A program made the position numbers and the translations under genes. From the NCBI RefSeq assembly GCF_003951285.1, contig NZ_RXFQ01000013.1:104127-168126 (forward strand): a DNA stretch of 64,000 nucleotides, given 5' to 3'. Positions 8,985 through 16,766 of this stretch are shown in pieces. The notes beneath the pieces were generated by a model. The model made no database searches, was not told where the DNA came from, and was given only the letters and a program-made list of their open reading frames with translations. How positions within the stretch are numbered: position 1 is the first letter of the stretch; every line of letters begins with the position of its first letter. The stretch is from Variovorax beijingensis (GTDB lineage: Bacteria; Pseudomonadota; Gammaproteobacteria; Burkholderiales; Burkholderiaceae_C).

Positions 8985-9089
8985 TCCGGGGGGGGCAGGG
9001 GTGGGGGCTGGCGGCGTATCGGGTGCAGTCAACTTGCGATACGCCAAGAGCCCCCATCCCAACCTTCCCCCGGAGGGGGAAGGAGCAAG
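8985..9089. repeat. Long nested inverted repeat between convergent genes
   Basis: The whole corA/nfeF convergent gap is one imperfect hairpin. Inner arms are TGGGGGCTGGCGGCGTATC (9002-9020) and GATACGCCAAGAGCCCCCA (9038-9056), which pair with three mismatches around a 17-base loop. Outer arms are the runs CCCCTTCCGGGGGG (from about 8990) and CCTTCCCCCGGAGGGGGAAGG (9063-9083), each itself partly palindromic. The structure could end transcription from both sides or be a mobile REP/MITE-like repeat; copy number in the genome would tell. Confidence 0.75.
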
Positions 9090-9929
9090 TCACTCGTCGT
9101 GCGTATCGTGCGTGGCCGCTGCGCCGCGCCGCCAGTAGCCGGAGGCGCGAATCCACTTGGGGTTGGCGCCGCGCTCGCCAACGAGGTGCGCGCGCAAGGC
9201 CTTCGCAATCGCCGATTCGCAACCCACCCAGGCGTGGAAGTCGCCGGGCGGCAACTCCGTGGCCTTGAGTGCATCGAGCAGCACCGGGCTCAGGCCCGGT
9301 TCGACGCCGTTGCGGTGGACCCATTTCAAGGTGAGCTGCGCCTGCGTCTCGAACGGAACCTGGTCGGCTTCGCTGTCGACCTCGGCCAGAACCACCACCT
9401 GTGCACCGGCCGGCAACTCGGCCAGGCGCCGCGCAATGGCGGGCAGGGCGGTGTCGTCGCCGATCAGCAGGTGCCAGTCGAACGCCGTCGGCACGATGAA
9501 CGAGCCGCGCGGGCCGCCCACGCCGAGCACGTCGCCGGGCCTGGCCTGCTCGGCCCATTGCGTGGCAGGGCCGGCGTCGTGCAGTGCGAAGTCGAGCTCC
9601 AGCGTGTTGGCGCTGGCGTCATGGCGGCGCGGCGTGTAGTCGCGCATGGTGGGCCGGCCGCTCGCGGGCCACACCGGGCCGTCGGGTCCCATGGCCGGCA
9701 GCGTGAGCTGGCCGGTCGCCGCGTCGGGGAAAAAGATCTTTGCGTGGTCGTCGAAGCCCGGGCTCGTGAAGCCCGCGAGGTCGTCGCCCGTGAGCGTGAT
9801 GCGGATCAGGTGCGGCGTCACGCGCTGCACGGCCTTGACCGTGAGCTGGCGAAATCGAAGCTCGTGGCGCACGCGGCGCGGCGTGCGCTCGGGTGTGGTG
9901 GAAGCGGAAGTGGTTGTGAAGTCGGTCAT
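9090..9929 (-). CDS. nfeF: Siderophore-interacting FAD-binding ferric reductase (NfeF/YqjH-like)
   Basis: A 279-residue cytosolic flavoprotein of the siderophore-interacting protein family, which uses NAD(P)H to reduce ferric chelates and release iron. The FAD-binding motif RDYTPR is at residues 96-101, HAKIFFP at 62-68 and GDDTALPAIARRL in the nucleotide-binding half; the C-terminal SGYWRRG is characteristic. It starts 15 bases after the stop of a His-rich PadR regulator on the same strand, so both share one transcript and probably one operator. In E. coli the equivalents yqjH and yqjI are divergent. The symbol is assigned from family plus partner, not from alignment. Confidence 0.85.
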   Translation of the reverse strand: MTDFTTTSASTTPERTPRRVRHELRFRQLTVKAVQRVTPHLIRITLTGDDLAGFTSPGFDDHAKIFFPDAATGQLTLPAMGPDGPVWPASGRPTMRDYTPRRHDASANTLELDFALHDAGPATQWAEQARPGDVLGVGGPRGSFIVPTAFDWHLLIGDDTALPAIARRLAELPAGAQVVVLAEVDSEADQVPFETQAQLTLKWVHRNGVEPGLSPVLLDALKATELPPGDFHAWVGCESAIAKALRAHLVGERGANPKWIRASGYWRRGAAATHDTHDE

Positions 9930-9944
9930 TTCAAAGGAAGAAGT

Positions 9945-10556
9945 TCAGATGCGCTCTAACTGTTGAGCGGCGCTGTCGAGCACCGCGGCGAAATCGTGGG
10001 CTTGTTGTTCGGTGAGGGGGGCGCCCGAGAGGCGCATGCGCATCGCGAGCTTGAGGTTCTCGATGGCGCGCGTGACCTGCGGCGGGCGCCCGCCGCGCGG
10101 ACCGGCGCCGTCGACGCCGCCGTTCATGCGGGCCATCATGGCATCGGCCGTGTCGCGGTTGGCCGCCAGGAACTCCCGGCCGCTCGCGGTGATGCTGTAG
10201 CGCTTGCGTCCGCCGGTGTCGGCCGTTTCCACGCTCAGGTAGCCCATCTCCTCGAGCAGCGTGAGGGTGGGGTAGACCACACCAGGGCTCGGCGCATAGC
10301 TGCCGCCCAGGCGGTCTTCGATGGCCTTGATGAGCTCGTAGCCGTGGGCAGGCTTGTCGGCGATGAGCTGCAGCAGCACGAAGCGCAGGCCGCCATGGCC
10401 GAACACCCGTGCGCCGCCGCGTCCGCCGCGGCCTCCGCCATGCATGCGCTCTTCGCCGCCGTGGCGGCCGTGGCCGCCCGAAAGGCCGTCTTCGTGCTCG
10501 CCGCGCGGGGAATGGCAGTGGTGATGGTGGTGGTGGCCGAAGTGGAAATGCCGCAT
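9945..10556 (-). CDS. nfeR: PadR-family metal-responsive repressor with His-rich N-terminus (NfeR/YqjI-like)
   Basis: A 203-residue transcriptional repressor. The ATG at 10556 gives a leader with six consecutive histidines at residues 8-13, Cys14, His15 and more His and Gly up to about residue 50, a likely nickel/iron-binding tail. A PadR winged helix follows (LRFVLLQLIADKPAHGYELI, then SPGVVYPTLTLLEEMGYL), then a C-terminal dimerisation helix. E. coli YqjI has the same build, controls the ferric reductase YqjH and responds to Ni and Fe. Here the reductase gene comes directly after it. A palindrome 19 bases upstream of the start is the probable operator for self-repression of the operon. Confidence 0.88.
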   Translation of the reverse strand: MRHFHFGHHHHHHCHSPRGEHEDGLSGGHGRHGGEERMHGGGRGGRGGARVFGHGGLRFVLLQLIADKPAHGYELIKAIEDRLGGSYAPSPGVVYPTLTLLEEMGYLSVETADTGGRKRYSITASGREFLAANRDTADAMMARMNGGVDGAGPRGGRPPQVTRAIENLKLAMRMRLSGAPLTEQQAHDFAAVLDSAAQQLERI

Positions 10557-10574
10557 GTCGATGTCCTCTAGATG

Positions 10575-10598
10575 TATATCGAAATTATTTTCGATATA
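10575..10598. promoter_or_regulatory. Palindromic operator upstream of nfeR-nfeF
   Basis: TATATCGAAA (10575-10584) and TTTCGATATA (10589-10598) form perfect 10-base arms around TTAT. The site is strongly AT-rich in a GC-rich background and lies 18 to 42 bases before the nfeR start, where a repressor would cover the promoter. TATATCGA-type palindromes are typical PadR targets. Its assignment to NfeR is inferred from position. Confidence 0.8.
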
Positions 10599-10712
10599 TC
10601 TAAAAAAGTCAAACAGCTCTGCCTGCCGCATCACTGCAGCGCATCCAAGGGGGCGGGCAAGGTGGATTGGGCCGAGGCCCGGGCAAGCGGTCGGGCGGCG
10701 CCCGTCCGGTGA

Positions 10713-11540
10713 TCAGGCGATCATCGATTCCAGGTCGGACGCGAGCTCGCGCGGCGCTGGCATGTCCTGCATCACGTCCTCGGAGAGGCCGATCGCGTCC
10801 GCCGGCTGGGCTGGCCAGACATGTTGCGCATCGCCGATGCGCAGCCCTTCGCGTTCCAGGGCGACGCGCCAGACCGCCAGGTGCAGCACGCTGGCGAGCG
10901 GGTCGACCTGCTCGGCCTCCATTGGGTTGGCGAAGGAGGAAAGGGCGCTGACGAACTCGGGCGCGAATTCCCAGCGGGCGGCCAGCCGGGCGCCGACCTC
11001 GCCATAGTGGAAGCCGAACTTCTGCCGCTCCACCTCGAGCCGCCCCATGCGATCGAAGGGATGCACGGCGTTGAGTTCGGCCATCGGCTGCTTCATGGCG
11101 CCGGCCATGATCAGGTGTCCGATGGCGTGCATGCTGCCGACGGTGAAGGCCAGGCTCTGGTCCACGCGGCGCGTCTTGCCCGCGAGATAGCGGGCCACGG
11201 CGGCCACGCGCAGGCTGTGCGACCAGAAGGCCGGCAGGTGCACGCCCTCGACCTTGCGGAAGGTGCCCGTGAGGCCGGAGCTCACCACCAGGGAGCGGAT
11301 CGAGGAGAAGCCCAGCAGCTGGATCGCGTCCTGGATCGACAGGATCTTGCGGCGCAGCCCGAAGTACGGCGAATTCGCCATGCGCAGCACGCGGGCCGTC
11401 AGCACCTGGTCGAGCTCGATCTTGCGTGCCACCACGGAAACCGCGGCGTCCTCGCTGCGAAGGAGCTCGATGAGATCGAACACCACCTTGGGCACCGTGG
11501 GAAGCAAGTGGCTGTCGGTAAACAGTTCGTCCAGGGTCAT
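10713..11540 (-). CDS. HDOD domain protein
   Basis: A 275-residue single-domain HDOD protein, a catalytically silent HD relative found in bacterial signalling and stress proteins. The domain covers residues 10-210, with the typical entry LPTVPKVVFDLIELLRSED, VLRMANSPYFGLRRKI and SIQDAIQLLGFSSIRSLV. No receiver, GGDEF or EAL domain is attached, so it probably acts through protein contacts. It stands alone: the downstream neighbour is 156 bases away and the upstream gene 129 bases away, with nothing recognisable in those gaps. Function unknown beyond the family role. Confidence 0.88.
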   Translation of the reverse strand: MTLDELFTDSHLLPTVPKVVFDLIELLRSEDAAVSVVARKIELDQVLTARVLRMANSPYFGLRRKILSIQDAIQLLGFSSIRSLVVSSGLTGTFRKVEGVHLPAFWSHSLRVAAVARYLAGKTRRVDQSLAFTVGSMHAIGHLIMAGAMKQPMAELNAVHPFDRMGRLEVERQKFGFHYGEVGARLAARWEFAPEFVSALSSFANPMEAEQVDPLASVLHLAVWRVALEREGLRIGDAQHVWPAQPADAIGLSEDVMQDMPAPRELASDLESMIA

Positions 11541-11669
11541 GGCGATCTCGGGCTGTAGTTTTTTGCTGCCCGGGATTGTCCTGCAACCTTAGTGTTACAT
11601 GTTGATGTCTTCGGAATCGGGCCGGCTCCCGTGGCCCGGCTGCAGACTTCCAGCAACACTGGAGCGCCC

Positions 11670-12986
11670 TCAGCGCTGCGGCATGTCCTTGACCGAGTAG
11701 CCCAGGCTCACCGTCGCATCCTCCGGAATCGCGGGCATCGTGGCGTTCCAGGCCAGCCAGTCTTCCCGCATGGCCGCGAGCCGCTGCGGCTCCTTCTTGC
11801 CCAGGTTCGCCCGTTCGCGCTCGTCCGCCGGAATGTTGAACAGGTACTCGTTGCCGTCGACCTTCAGGTACTTCCAGTCGCCGTCGCGCATGGCCTGCTG
11901 GCCGCGGTGGTTCATGCGCCAGTGCAGCGGGCGGCGGAAGCTGTGCTTCGCGTCCTTCAGCACCGGCATCAGCGACACGCCGTCGAGCGGGTAGTCCGCA
12001 TCGGCCTTCACGCCGGCCGCGTCGAGCATGGTGGCGGACCAGTCCATGGTCATGCACAGCTGCCGGCTCTCGCCGCCCTTGGCAATCACCGCGGGCCAGT
12101 GCGCGATCCACGGCACGCGGATGCCGCCTTCGGTCAGATCCATCTTGCCGCCCACCAGCGGCCAGTTGTCGGAGAAGCGCTCGCCGCCGTTGTCGCTGGT
12201 GAACACCACCAGCGTGTTGTCGGCCATGCCGTGCTTCTCGAGCGCGGCCATGATCCAGCCGATGCCCTCGTCCATGTGATGGATCATGCGGCGGTACACG
12301 TGGATGTTGCCGCCGGCCAGGTCGAACAGGTTGTCCTTCACGAGCGGCGCCTTCTCGGCGTCGTCGCGCGTTTCCCAGGGCCAGTGCGGCGCGGTGTAGT
12401 GCAGGCTCAGGAAGAAGGGGGCGTCCTGCTTTGCCATGCGCTCCACGTAGTCGACGGCGCGCCTGGAGAGGATGTCGGTGAGGTAGCCCTCTTCCTTTTT
12501 GTCTTCCTCGCCGAACCACAGGTCGTGGCGGCCCGTGGAGTCGCAGTGCGTGAAGTAGTCGACGCCGCCCGACATCGGCCCGAAGAACTCGTCGTACCCC
12601 GAGCGCAGCGGCCCGAAGGTGGGCGGGTAGCCCAGGTGCCACTTGCCGATGAGCGCGGTCTGGTAGCCGCCGGCCTTCAGCAGCGAGGGCAGCGTGGGAT
12701 GGTCGGTCGGCAGGCCGAGCGTGGTGCTGCCGCGGCTCTTGCTGTTGATGGGTTCCTCGGCCGCGCCGCGCAGCCGGTATTGGTAGCGCGCGGTGATCAT
12801 CGCAAAGCGCGTGGGCGAGCACACGGGCGAGTTCGAGTAGCCCTGCGTGAGCTTCAGCCCGTTGGCCGCCAGGCCGTCGAGCACGGGCGACACGGGTCCG
12901 AACGCGGCATCGCGGCCGCCGTAGCAGCCGAGGTCGGCATAGCCGAGGTCGTCGGCCACGATGAAGATGATGTTGGGTCTGGTCAT
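11670..12986 (-). CDS. Type I sulfatase (alkaline phosphatase superfamily)
   Basis: A 438-residue sulfatase. The formylglycine motif CSPTR is at residues 56-60, with Cys56 the residue that a formylglycine-generating enzyme would oxidise. Metal-binding ADDLGYADLGCYGG is at residues 11-24, GKWHLG and a later TSDNGGERFSDNWP are also present. There is no signal peptide, so it appears cytosolic and would act on an imported sulfate ester, or on a related ester in this broad family. It begins 14 bases after the stop of a Bug binding-protein gene and is the last gene of a Bug-Bug-sulfatase operon facing a MarR regulator. No maturase gene is in the window. Confidence 0.92.
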   Translation of the reverse strand: MTRPNIIFIVADDLGYADLGCYGGRDAAFGPVSPVLDGLAANGLKLTQGYSNSPVCSPTRFAMITARYQYRLRGAAEEPINSKSRGSTTLGLPTDHPTLPSLLKAGGYQTALIGKWHLGYPPTFGPLRSGYDEFFGPMSGGVDYFTHCDSTGRHDLWFGEEDKKEEGYLTDILSRRAVDYVERMAKQDAPFFLSLHYTAPHWPWETRDDAEKAPLVKDNLFDLAGGNIHVYRRMIHHMDEGIGWIMAALEKHGMADNTLVVFTSDNGGERFSDNWPLVGGKMDLTEGGIRVPWIAHWPAVIAKGGESRQLCMTMDWSATMLDAAGVKADADYPLDGVSLMPVLKDAKHSFRRPLHWRMNHRGQQAMRDGDWKYLKVDGNEYLFNIPADERERANLGKKEPQRLAAMREDWLAWNATMPAIPEDATVSLGYSVKDMPQR

Positions 12987-13000
12987 GTCTCTGGAAGGGT

Positions 13001-13993
13001 TCAGGGCTGGTAGCCGGACTTCTGGACGACGGGTGCCCATTGCGCCTTGTAGGCCTTGAGCATTGCGGCGGTCTGCGCCTGCGTGCTCACCACCGGCGTC
13101 ATGCCGGCGTCCTTGAACTTGCGCTGCGTGTCCGCATCCTGCATGACTTCGCGGATGGTGGCGGCCAGGCGCTCGACCTTGGCCTTGGGCATGCTGGCCG
13201 GCGCAAAGAAGGTGTTCCAGCCGGTGGCGGCCAGGTCGAGGCCGGCTTCCTTGAAGGTCGGGATGTTCGGCGCGAAGGGCGAACGCTGGGCGCCCGACAG
13301 CGCCAGGATGCGCAGCTTGCCGGCGTTGTGCTGCGGCAGCACAACGTCCTCGGTATCGACCGAGATGGGCACCTGGCCGCCGATCAGGTCGTTCAGCAGC
13401 GGGGCCGAGCCGCGGTAGCCGATCACCTGCGTCTGCACCTTGGCCTTCTCGCCCACCATGAGGCCGAAGAAGTGCGGCAGGCTGCCGGTGGCTGGCACGC
13501 CCACGTTGGCCTGGCTGGGGTTGGCGCGCATCCACGCCAGCAGGTGGTTCAGTTCGCGCACCGGCAGCGTGGGTGACACCGACAGCGCGAAGTCGTAGCT
13601 GTTGACGTGCGACACGGGCACGAAGTCGCGCTCGGGGTCGTAGTTGTTGTCCTTGAAGACGAGCGGCGCCACCACCATCACGGCCGGGTTGGCGAGCATC
13701 AGCACGTTCTGGCTGGCGGGCGTGTTCCTGGCCTGCTGCGCGGCAAGGCGGCCGCCCGCGCCGGGCTTGTTGTCGACGACGACCGGCACGCCCAGCCTGG
13801 CGCCGAGCTTGTCGCCCACGATGCGCGCGACGCGGTCGGTGGCGCCGCCGGGGGCGTAGCCGACGACGATGTGCAGCGGACTGTCGAGCGTTTGCGCGCC
13901 CGCGCTGGCGGGCACGGCGGCGATGGACGCCATGAAGCCGGCTGCGGCAAGCAGCGCGGCAAGGCGGCGGGTGATGGGGGCGGTCTTCGGCAT
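13001..13993 (-). CDS. Bug/TctC-family periplasmic solute-binding protein (first of three)
   Basis: A 330-residue extracytoplasmic binding protein of the tripartite tricarboxylate transporter type. A Sec signal peptide covers about residues 1-34, ending PASAGAQ. The mature protein begins with the ligand-loop signature IVVGYAPGGATDRVAR and contains VVVDNKPGAGG and, later, VIGYRGSAPLLNDLIGGQV. The ATG at 13993 has a strong GAGGAGGAA ribosome-binding site. No TctA or TctB membrane gene is nearby, as is common for this expanded family in Burkholderiales. It lies between a second Bug gene (38 bases upstream) and the sulfatase (14 bases downstream). Ligand unknown, perhaps the sulfatase substrate or product. 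Confidence 0.93.
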   Translation of the reverse strand: MPKTAPITRRLAALLAAAGFMASIAAVPASAGAQTLDSPLHIVVGYAPGGATDRVARIVGDKLGARLGVPVVVDNKPGAGGRLAAQQARNTPASQNVLMLANPAVMVVAPLVFKDNNYDPERDFVPVSHVNSYDFALSVSPTLPVRELNHLLAWMRANPSQANVGVPATGSLPHFFGLMVGEKAKVQTQVIGYRGSAPLLNDLIGGQVPISVDTEDVVLPQHNAGKLRILALSGAQRSPFAPNIPTFKEAGLDLAATGWNTFFAPASMPKAKVERLAATIREVMQDADTQRKFKDAGMTPVVSTQAQTAAMLKAYKAQWAPVVQKSGYQP

Positions 13994-14031
13994 GTCGGGG
14001 TTCCTCCTCGTTCGGTCGTTCATTCGGTTGT

Positions 14032-15033
14032 TCAGTCGGTGGCCTGGAAATTCACGGCCTTCATGATGCCCGCCCAGCGCGCGGTGTCCTCGCGCATGGT
14101 CTTGAGCAAGGCCTCGCTGCCGTCGCCGACCGGGTACATGCCGTTCTGCAACAGCAGCTGGCGCACCTCGCGGGCATTGACGGCCCGGGTGAATTCGGCG
14201 CGCAGCTTGTCGACGACGGGCTGCGGCGTCTTGAGCGGCGCATAGTAGGCGAACCACGCGGTGGCCACCACGTCCTTGTAGCCGGCCTCGACGAAGCAGG
14301 GCAGATTGGGCATGAGCGGCGAGCGCTTCTCGCCGCTGGTGGCCAGCACCTTTGCGCGGCCCGTGGGCAGCATCTGCTGCGCGCCGCCGACGGTGTCGAA
14401 GTACACGGGCACGGTGCCGCCCATCAGGTCCTGCCGCGCGGGCGTGGAGCCGCGGTAGGGCACGTGCACCATCTTCAGCCCGGCCGCGCGGTTGAGCATC
14501 TCGCCGAGAAAGTGCGAAGGCGTGCCCGCGCCATAGGAGCCGAAGCTCAGCTTGTCGCCCTGCGCCCTGGCCCAGGCGATGAATTCGGCCAGTGTGTTGG
14601 CGGGCACGTCCTTGTGGACGGTGAGCGCCAGTTCGAAGCGCGCCGCATTGATGATCGGCACGAAATCCTTGACCGGATCGTACGAGAGGCTGCGGTAGGC
14701 GCTCGGGAACATGGTCATCATGCTGGCCGTGCCCAGCAGCAGCGTGTGGCCGTCGGGCGCGGCCGTCTTGACGGTTTCGGCCGCGATGCGGCCCGCCGCG
14801 CCCGCGCGGTTGTCGATGATCAGCGGGCCCAGCGCGTCGCGCACCTGCTGCGCGATGGCACGCGTCAGCACGTCCTGCGTGCCGCCGGCGGGCACGCCGA
14901 TCAGCACCTTGACCGGCTGGCCGGGCCTGAAGGCCTGGGCCTGCGCGTCGAGGGCAAACGGCGCCAGGGCAAGGCCGCCCAGCGCGGCGAGTGCGCGGCG
15001 GCGGTCGAAGCTGGAAAGAGGCGTGCTGGGCAT
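14032..15033 (-). CDS. Bug/TctC-family periplasmic solute-binding protein (second of three)
   Basis: A 333-residue Bug family binding protein, first gene of the Bug-Bug-sulfatase operon. The leader SSFDRRRALAALGGLAL has adjacent arginines and may use the Tat route, unlike the next gene. The family loops are VLIGVPAGGTQDVLTR, LIIDNRAGAAGR and VHVPYRGSTPARQDLMGG. It is divergent from a MarR regulator across 105 bases that contain a short palindrome, so this operon is the likely MarR target. It is only distantly similar to its tandem neighbour, so a recent duplication is unlikely. Confidence 0.93.
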   Translation of the reverse strand: MPSTPLSSFDRRRALAALGGLALAPFALDAQAQAFRPGQPVKVLIGVPAGGTQDVLTRAIAQQVRDALGPLIIDNRAGAAGRIAAETVKTAAPDGHTLLLGTASMMTMFPSAYRSLSYDPVKDFVPIINAARFELALTVHKDVPANTLAEFIAWARAQGDKLSFGSYGAGTPSHFLGEMLNRAAGLKMVHVPYRGSTPARQDLMGGTVPVYFDTVGGAQQMLPTGRAKVLATSGEKRSPLMPNLPCFVEAGYKDVVATAWFAYYAPLKTPQPVVDKLRAEFTRAVNAREVRQLLLQNGMYPVGDGSEALLKTMREDTARWAGIMKAVNFQATD

Positions 15034-15103
15034 GGGGCGGTGTCTCCGGGGTCTTATAGGGCTGGTGCTGGATCCCGAAGGACTTTAGAGACGCTACATT
15101 CGA

Positions 15104-15116
15104 TTGATCTAATCAA
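15104..15116. promoter_or_regulatory. Short palindrome in the MarR/Bug divergent region
   Basis: TTGAT (15104-15108) and ATCAA (15112-15116) around CTA make TTGATCTAATCAA, 22 bases before the marR-type start and 70 before the Bug gene. The form and position suit a MarR-family operator that controls both directions. No protein evidence. Confidence 0.5.
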
Positions 15117-15138
15117 CCATCCCCCGGACTAACCCCGA

Positions 15139-15663
15139 ATGACCGCGCCGCGCCGCTCGCCCGACGACCTGCTGCTGTACCGGCTCGCGCGGCTGATCGG
15201 GGTTGCGGGCAGCATGGTGATTCGGCTGTGCGAGGGCCGCTTCGGCATCACGCGGCGCGAGTGGCGGCTGATCGCGGTGCTCGCGAGCCGCGGCGAACTG
15301 GGCTCCTCCCAACTGGCCGAGCACGCCCAGCTCGACCGCGCCCGCACTTCCAAGACGATCGGCTCGCTGGTCGAAAAGCGGCTGGTCTCGCGCGTGGCCC
15401 GCGCGGGCGACCGGCGGCAGGTGCTGCTGGGCCTGACCGAGAGCGGGCAGGCGCTGTACGAGGAGCTTTTTCCGCTGGTCACGAAGATCAACGCCGAGCT
15501 GATGGAGGCGCTCGACCAGGAAGACGCGGCGCGGCTGGACGGATTCCTGGACCGCCTGCAGGCGCAGGCCGAGCGCATGGTGCAAAAGGCCGTGCTGCCC
15601 AAGGCCGACCGCGGGCGCCGCGGTGCGGGCGGCATCAGTCCACCTTCATCCCGGTCGCCTTGA
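15139..15663 (+). CDS. MarR-family transcriptional regulator
   Basis: A 174-residue winged-helix regulator. The MarR core runs from about residue 12 to 145: FGITRREWRLIAVLASRGEL, SSQLAEHAQLDRARTSKTIG for the recognition helix, then the wing (RVARAGDRRQVLLGLTESG) and a C-terminal dimer helix. It probably binds a small aromatic or anionic ligand and controls the divergent Bug-Bug-sulfatase operon, its own gene, or both. The last 29 bases overlap the convergent third Bug gene tail to tail, so the low-complexity end (RRGAGGISPPSSRSP) is encoded opposite that gene's C-terminus. Confidence 0.9.
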   Translation: MTAPRRSPDDLLLYRLARLIGVAGSMVIRLCEGRFGITRREWRLIAVLASRGELGSSQLAEHAQLDRARTSKTIGSLVEKRLVSRVARAGDRRQVLLGLTESGQALYEELFPLVTKINAELMEALDQEDAARLDGFLDRLQAQAERMVQKAVLPKADRGRRGAGGISPPSSRSP

Positions 15664-16642
15664 CGATGCGGCCGTAGCGCGCCTGGTTGGCTGCCAGGCG
15701 CTCGGCCGCGGGAGCGCCGGTCTCGCCGAGCGCCACCATGTCGAGCGAGGCGAGGCGCGCCTTGACCTCGGGCAGCGCCAGCGCCTTCTGCAGCGACTGG
15801 CGCAGCGCCTGCACCACGGGCTCGGGCGTCGCGGCCGGCACCATCGCGAGGTAGAGCACCTCGAATTCCAGGTCCTTGAGGCCGAGTTCACCCACCGTGG
15901 GCACCTCGGGCAGCAGCGGCGAGCGCTGGCGGCCGGTCACGGCCAGCGCGCGCAGCTTGCCGGCCTGCACCTGCGGCAGCAGGCCCGGCGTGGCGAGGAT
16001 GCCGGCCTGCACCTCGCCACCCAGCAGCGCCATCACGGCCGGCGCATTGCCCTTGTAGGGCACGTGCGTGATCTTGGCGCCGGTCGCGGTCGAAAAGATG
16101 CCGGCCGCAAGATGGCCGGGGCTGCCGTTGCCGGCGGAGCTGAAGGTGGCGGCTTCGGTCCTGGCCTGCGCGATGAATTCCGGCAGCGTCTTGGCCTTCG
16201 CGGCGGGCCCGACGCCGAAGCCCAGGCCCGACGAGCTGAAGATCATCAGCGGCTTCAGGTCCCTGGCCGCGAAGGGCATCGACGCATACAGGTGCGGGTT
16301 GATGGTGAAGGTGCTGTCGATGCTCAGCAGCACCGTGTAGCCGTCGGCTGCACTCTTGGCCACGAGGTCGGCGCCGATGTTGCCGCCGGCGCCGGGCCGG
16401 TTGTCGACCACGAAGGGCTGCCTGAGCTCCTTCTGGAGCACGTCCCCCAGCGCACGGCCGAGGATGTCGAGCGGACCGCCGGCCGGGAAGTTGGTGATGA
16501 ACTTCACCGGCTTGGCGGGGTAGGCCGCGTCGGCATGCGCGGCCGGGCTGCCGAGCGCGAGGGAAAGCGCAGCGCAGGCGGCGGCAAGGGCCAGGCGGCG
16601 CGATGCGCCCGGGGTGTTCTTCTTCGAGAAACCGGTGGTCAT
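15635..16642 (-). CDS. Bug/TctC-family periplasmic solute-binding protein (third of three)
   Basis: A 335-residue binding protein with a signal peptide ending GSPAAHADA near residue 39. Family loops are FITNFPAGGPLDILGR, FVVDNRPGAGGNIGAD and THVPYKGNAPAVMALLGG. Its stop lies inside the marR-type gene on the other strand. It is divergent from a LysR gene whose product is PcaQ-like; that regulator, rather than the MarR protein, is the likely controller. No transporter membrane components lie nearby. Confidence 0.93.
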   Translation of the reverse strand: MTTGFSKKNTPGASRRLALAAACAALSLALGSPAAHADAAYPAKPVKFITNFPAGGPLDILGRALGDVLQKELRQPFVVDNRPGAGGNIGADLVAKSAADGYTVLLSIDSTFTINPHLYASMPFAARDLKPLMIFSSSGLGFGVGPAAKAKTLPEFIAQARTEAATFSSAGNGSPGHLAAGIFSTATGAKITHVPYKGNAPAVMALLGGEVQAGILATPGLLPQVQAGKLRALAVTGRQRSPLLPEVPTVGELGLKDLEFEVLYLAMVPAATPEPVVQALRQSLQKALALPEVKARLASLDMVALGETGAPAAERLAANQARYGRIVKATGMKVD

Positions 16643-16713
16643 GTGTTTGCTTGTCTCCGTACAGCCGGCACTCTAGAAGGCGGAAGCGGCCCGCACAACT
16701 GAAAGCTCTTCTG

Positions 16714-16730
16714 CCAGCTATTCCGGCTGG
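16714..16730. promoter_or_regulatory. Dyad in the LysR/Bug divergent region
   Basis: CCAGC (16714-16718) and GCTGG (16726-16730) are separated by TATTCCG, giving an interrupted dyad of the size LysR proteins bind. It lies 37 bases before the LysR start and 72 bases before the Bug gene start. Assignment rests on position and form only. Confidence 0.45.
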
Positions 16731-16766
16731 TTATATTTGAACGGCCGCCTCACAGGGAAGACACCC

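Noticed and set aside
13001..16642. Three Bug genes as a recent tandem duplication
   Set aside because: The proteins differ in leader, loops and length and share only family motifs, so they are old paralogues.
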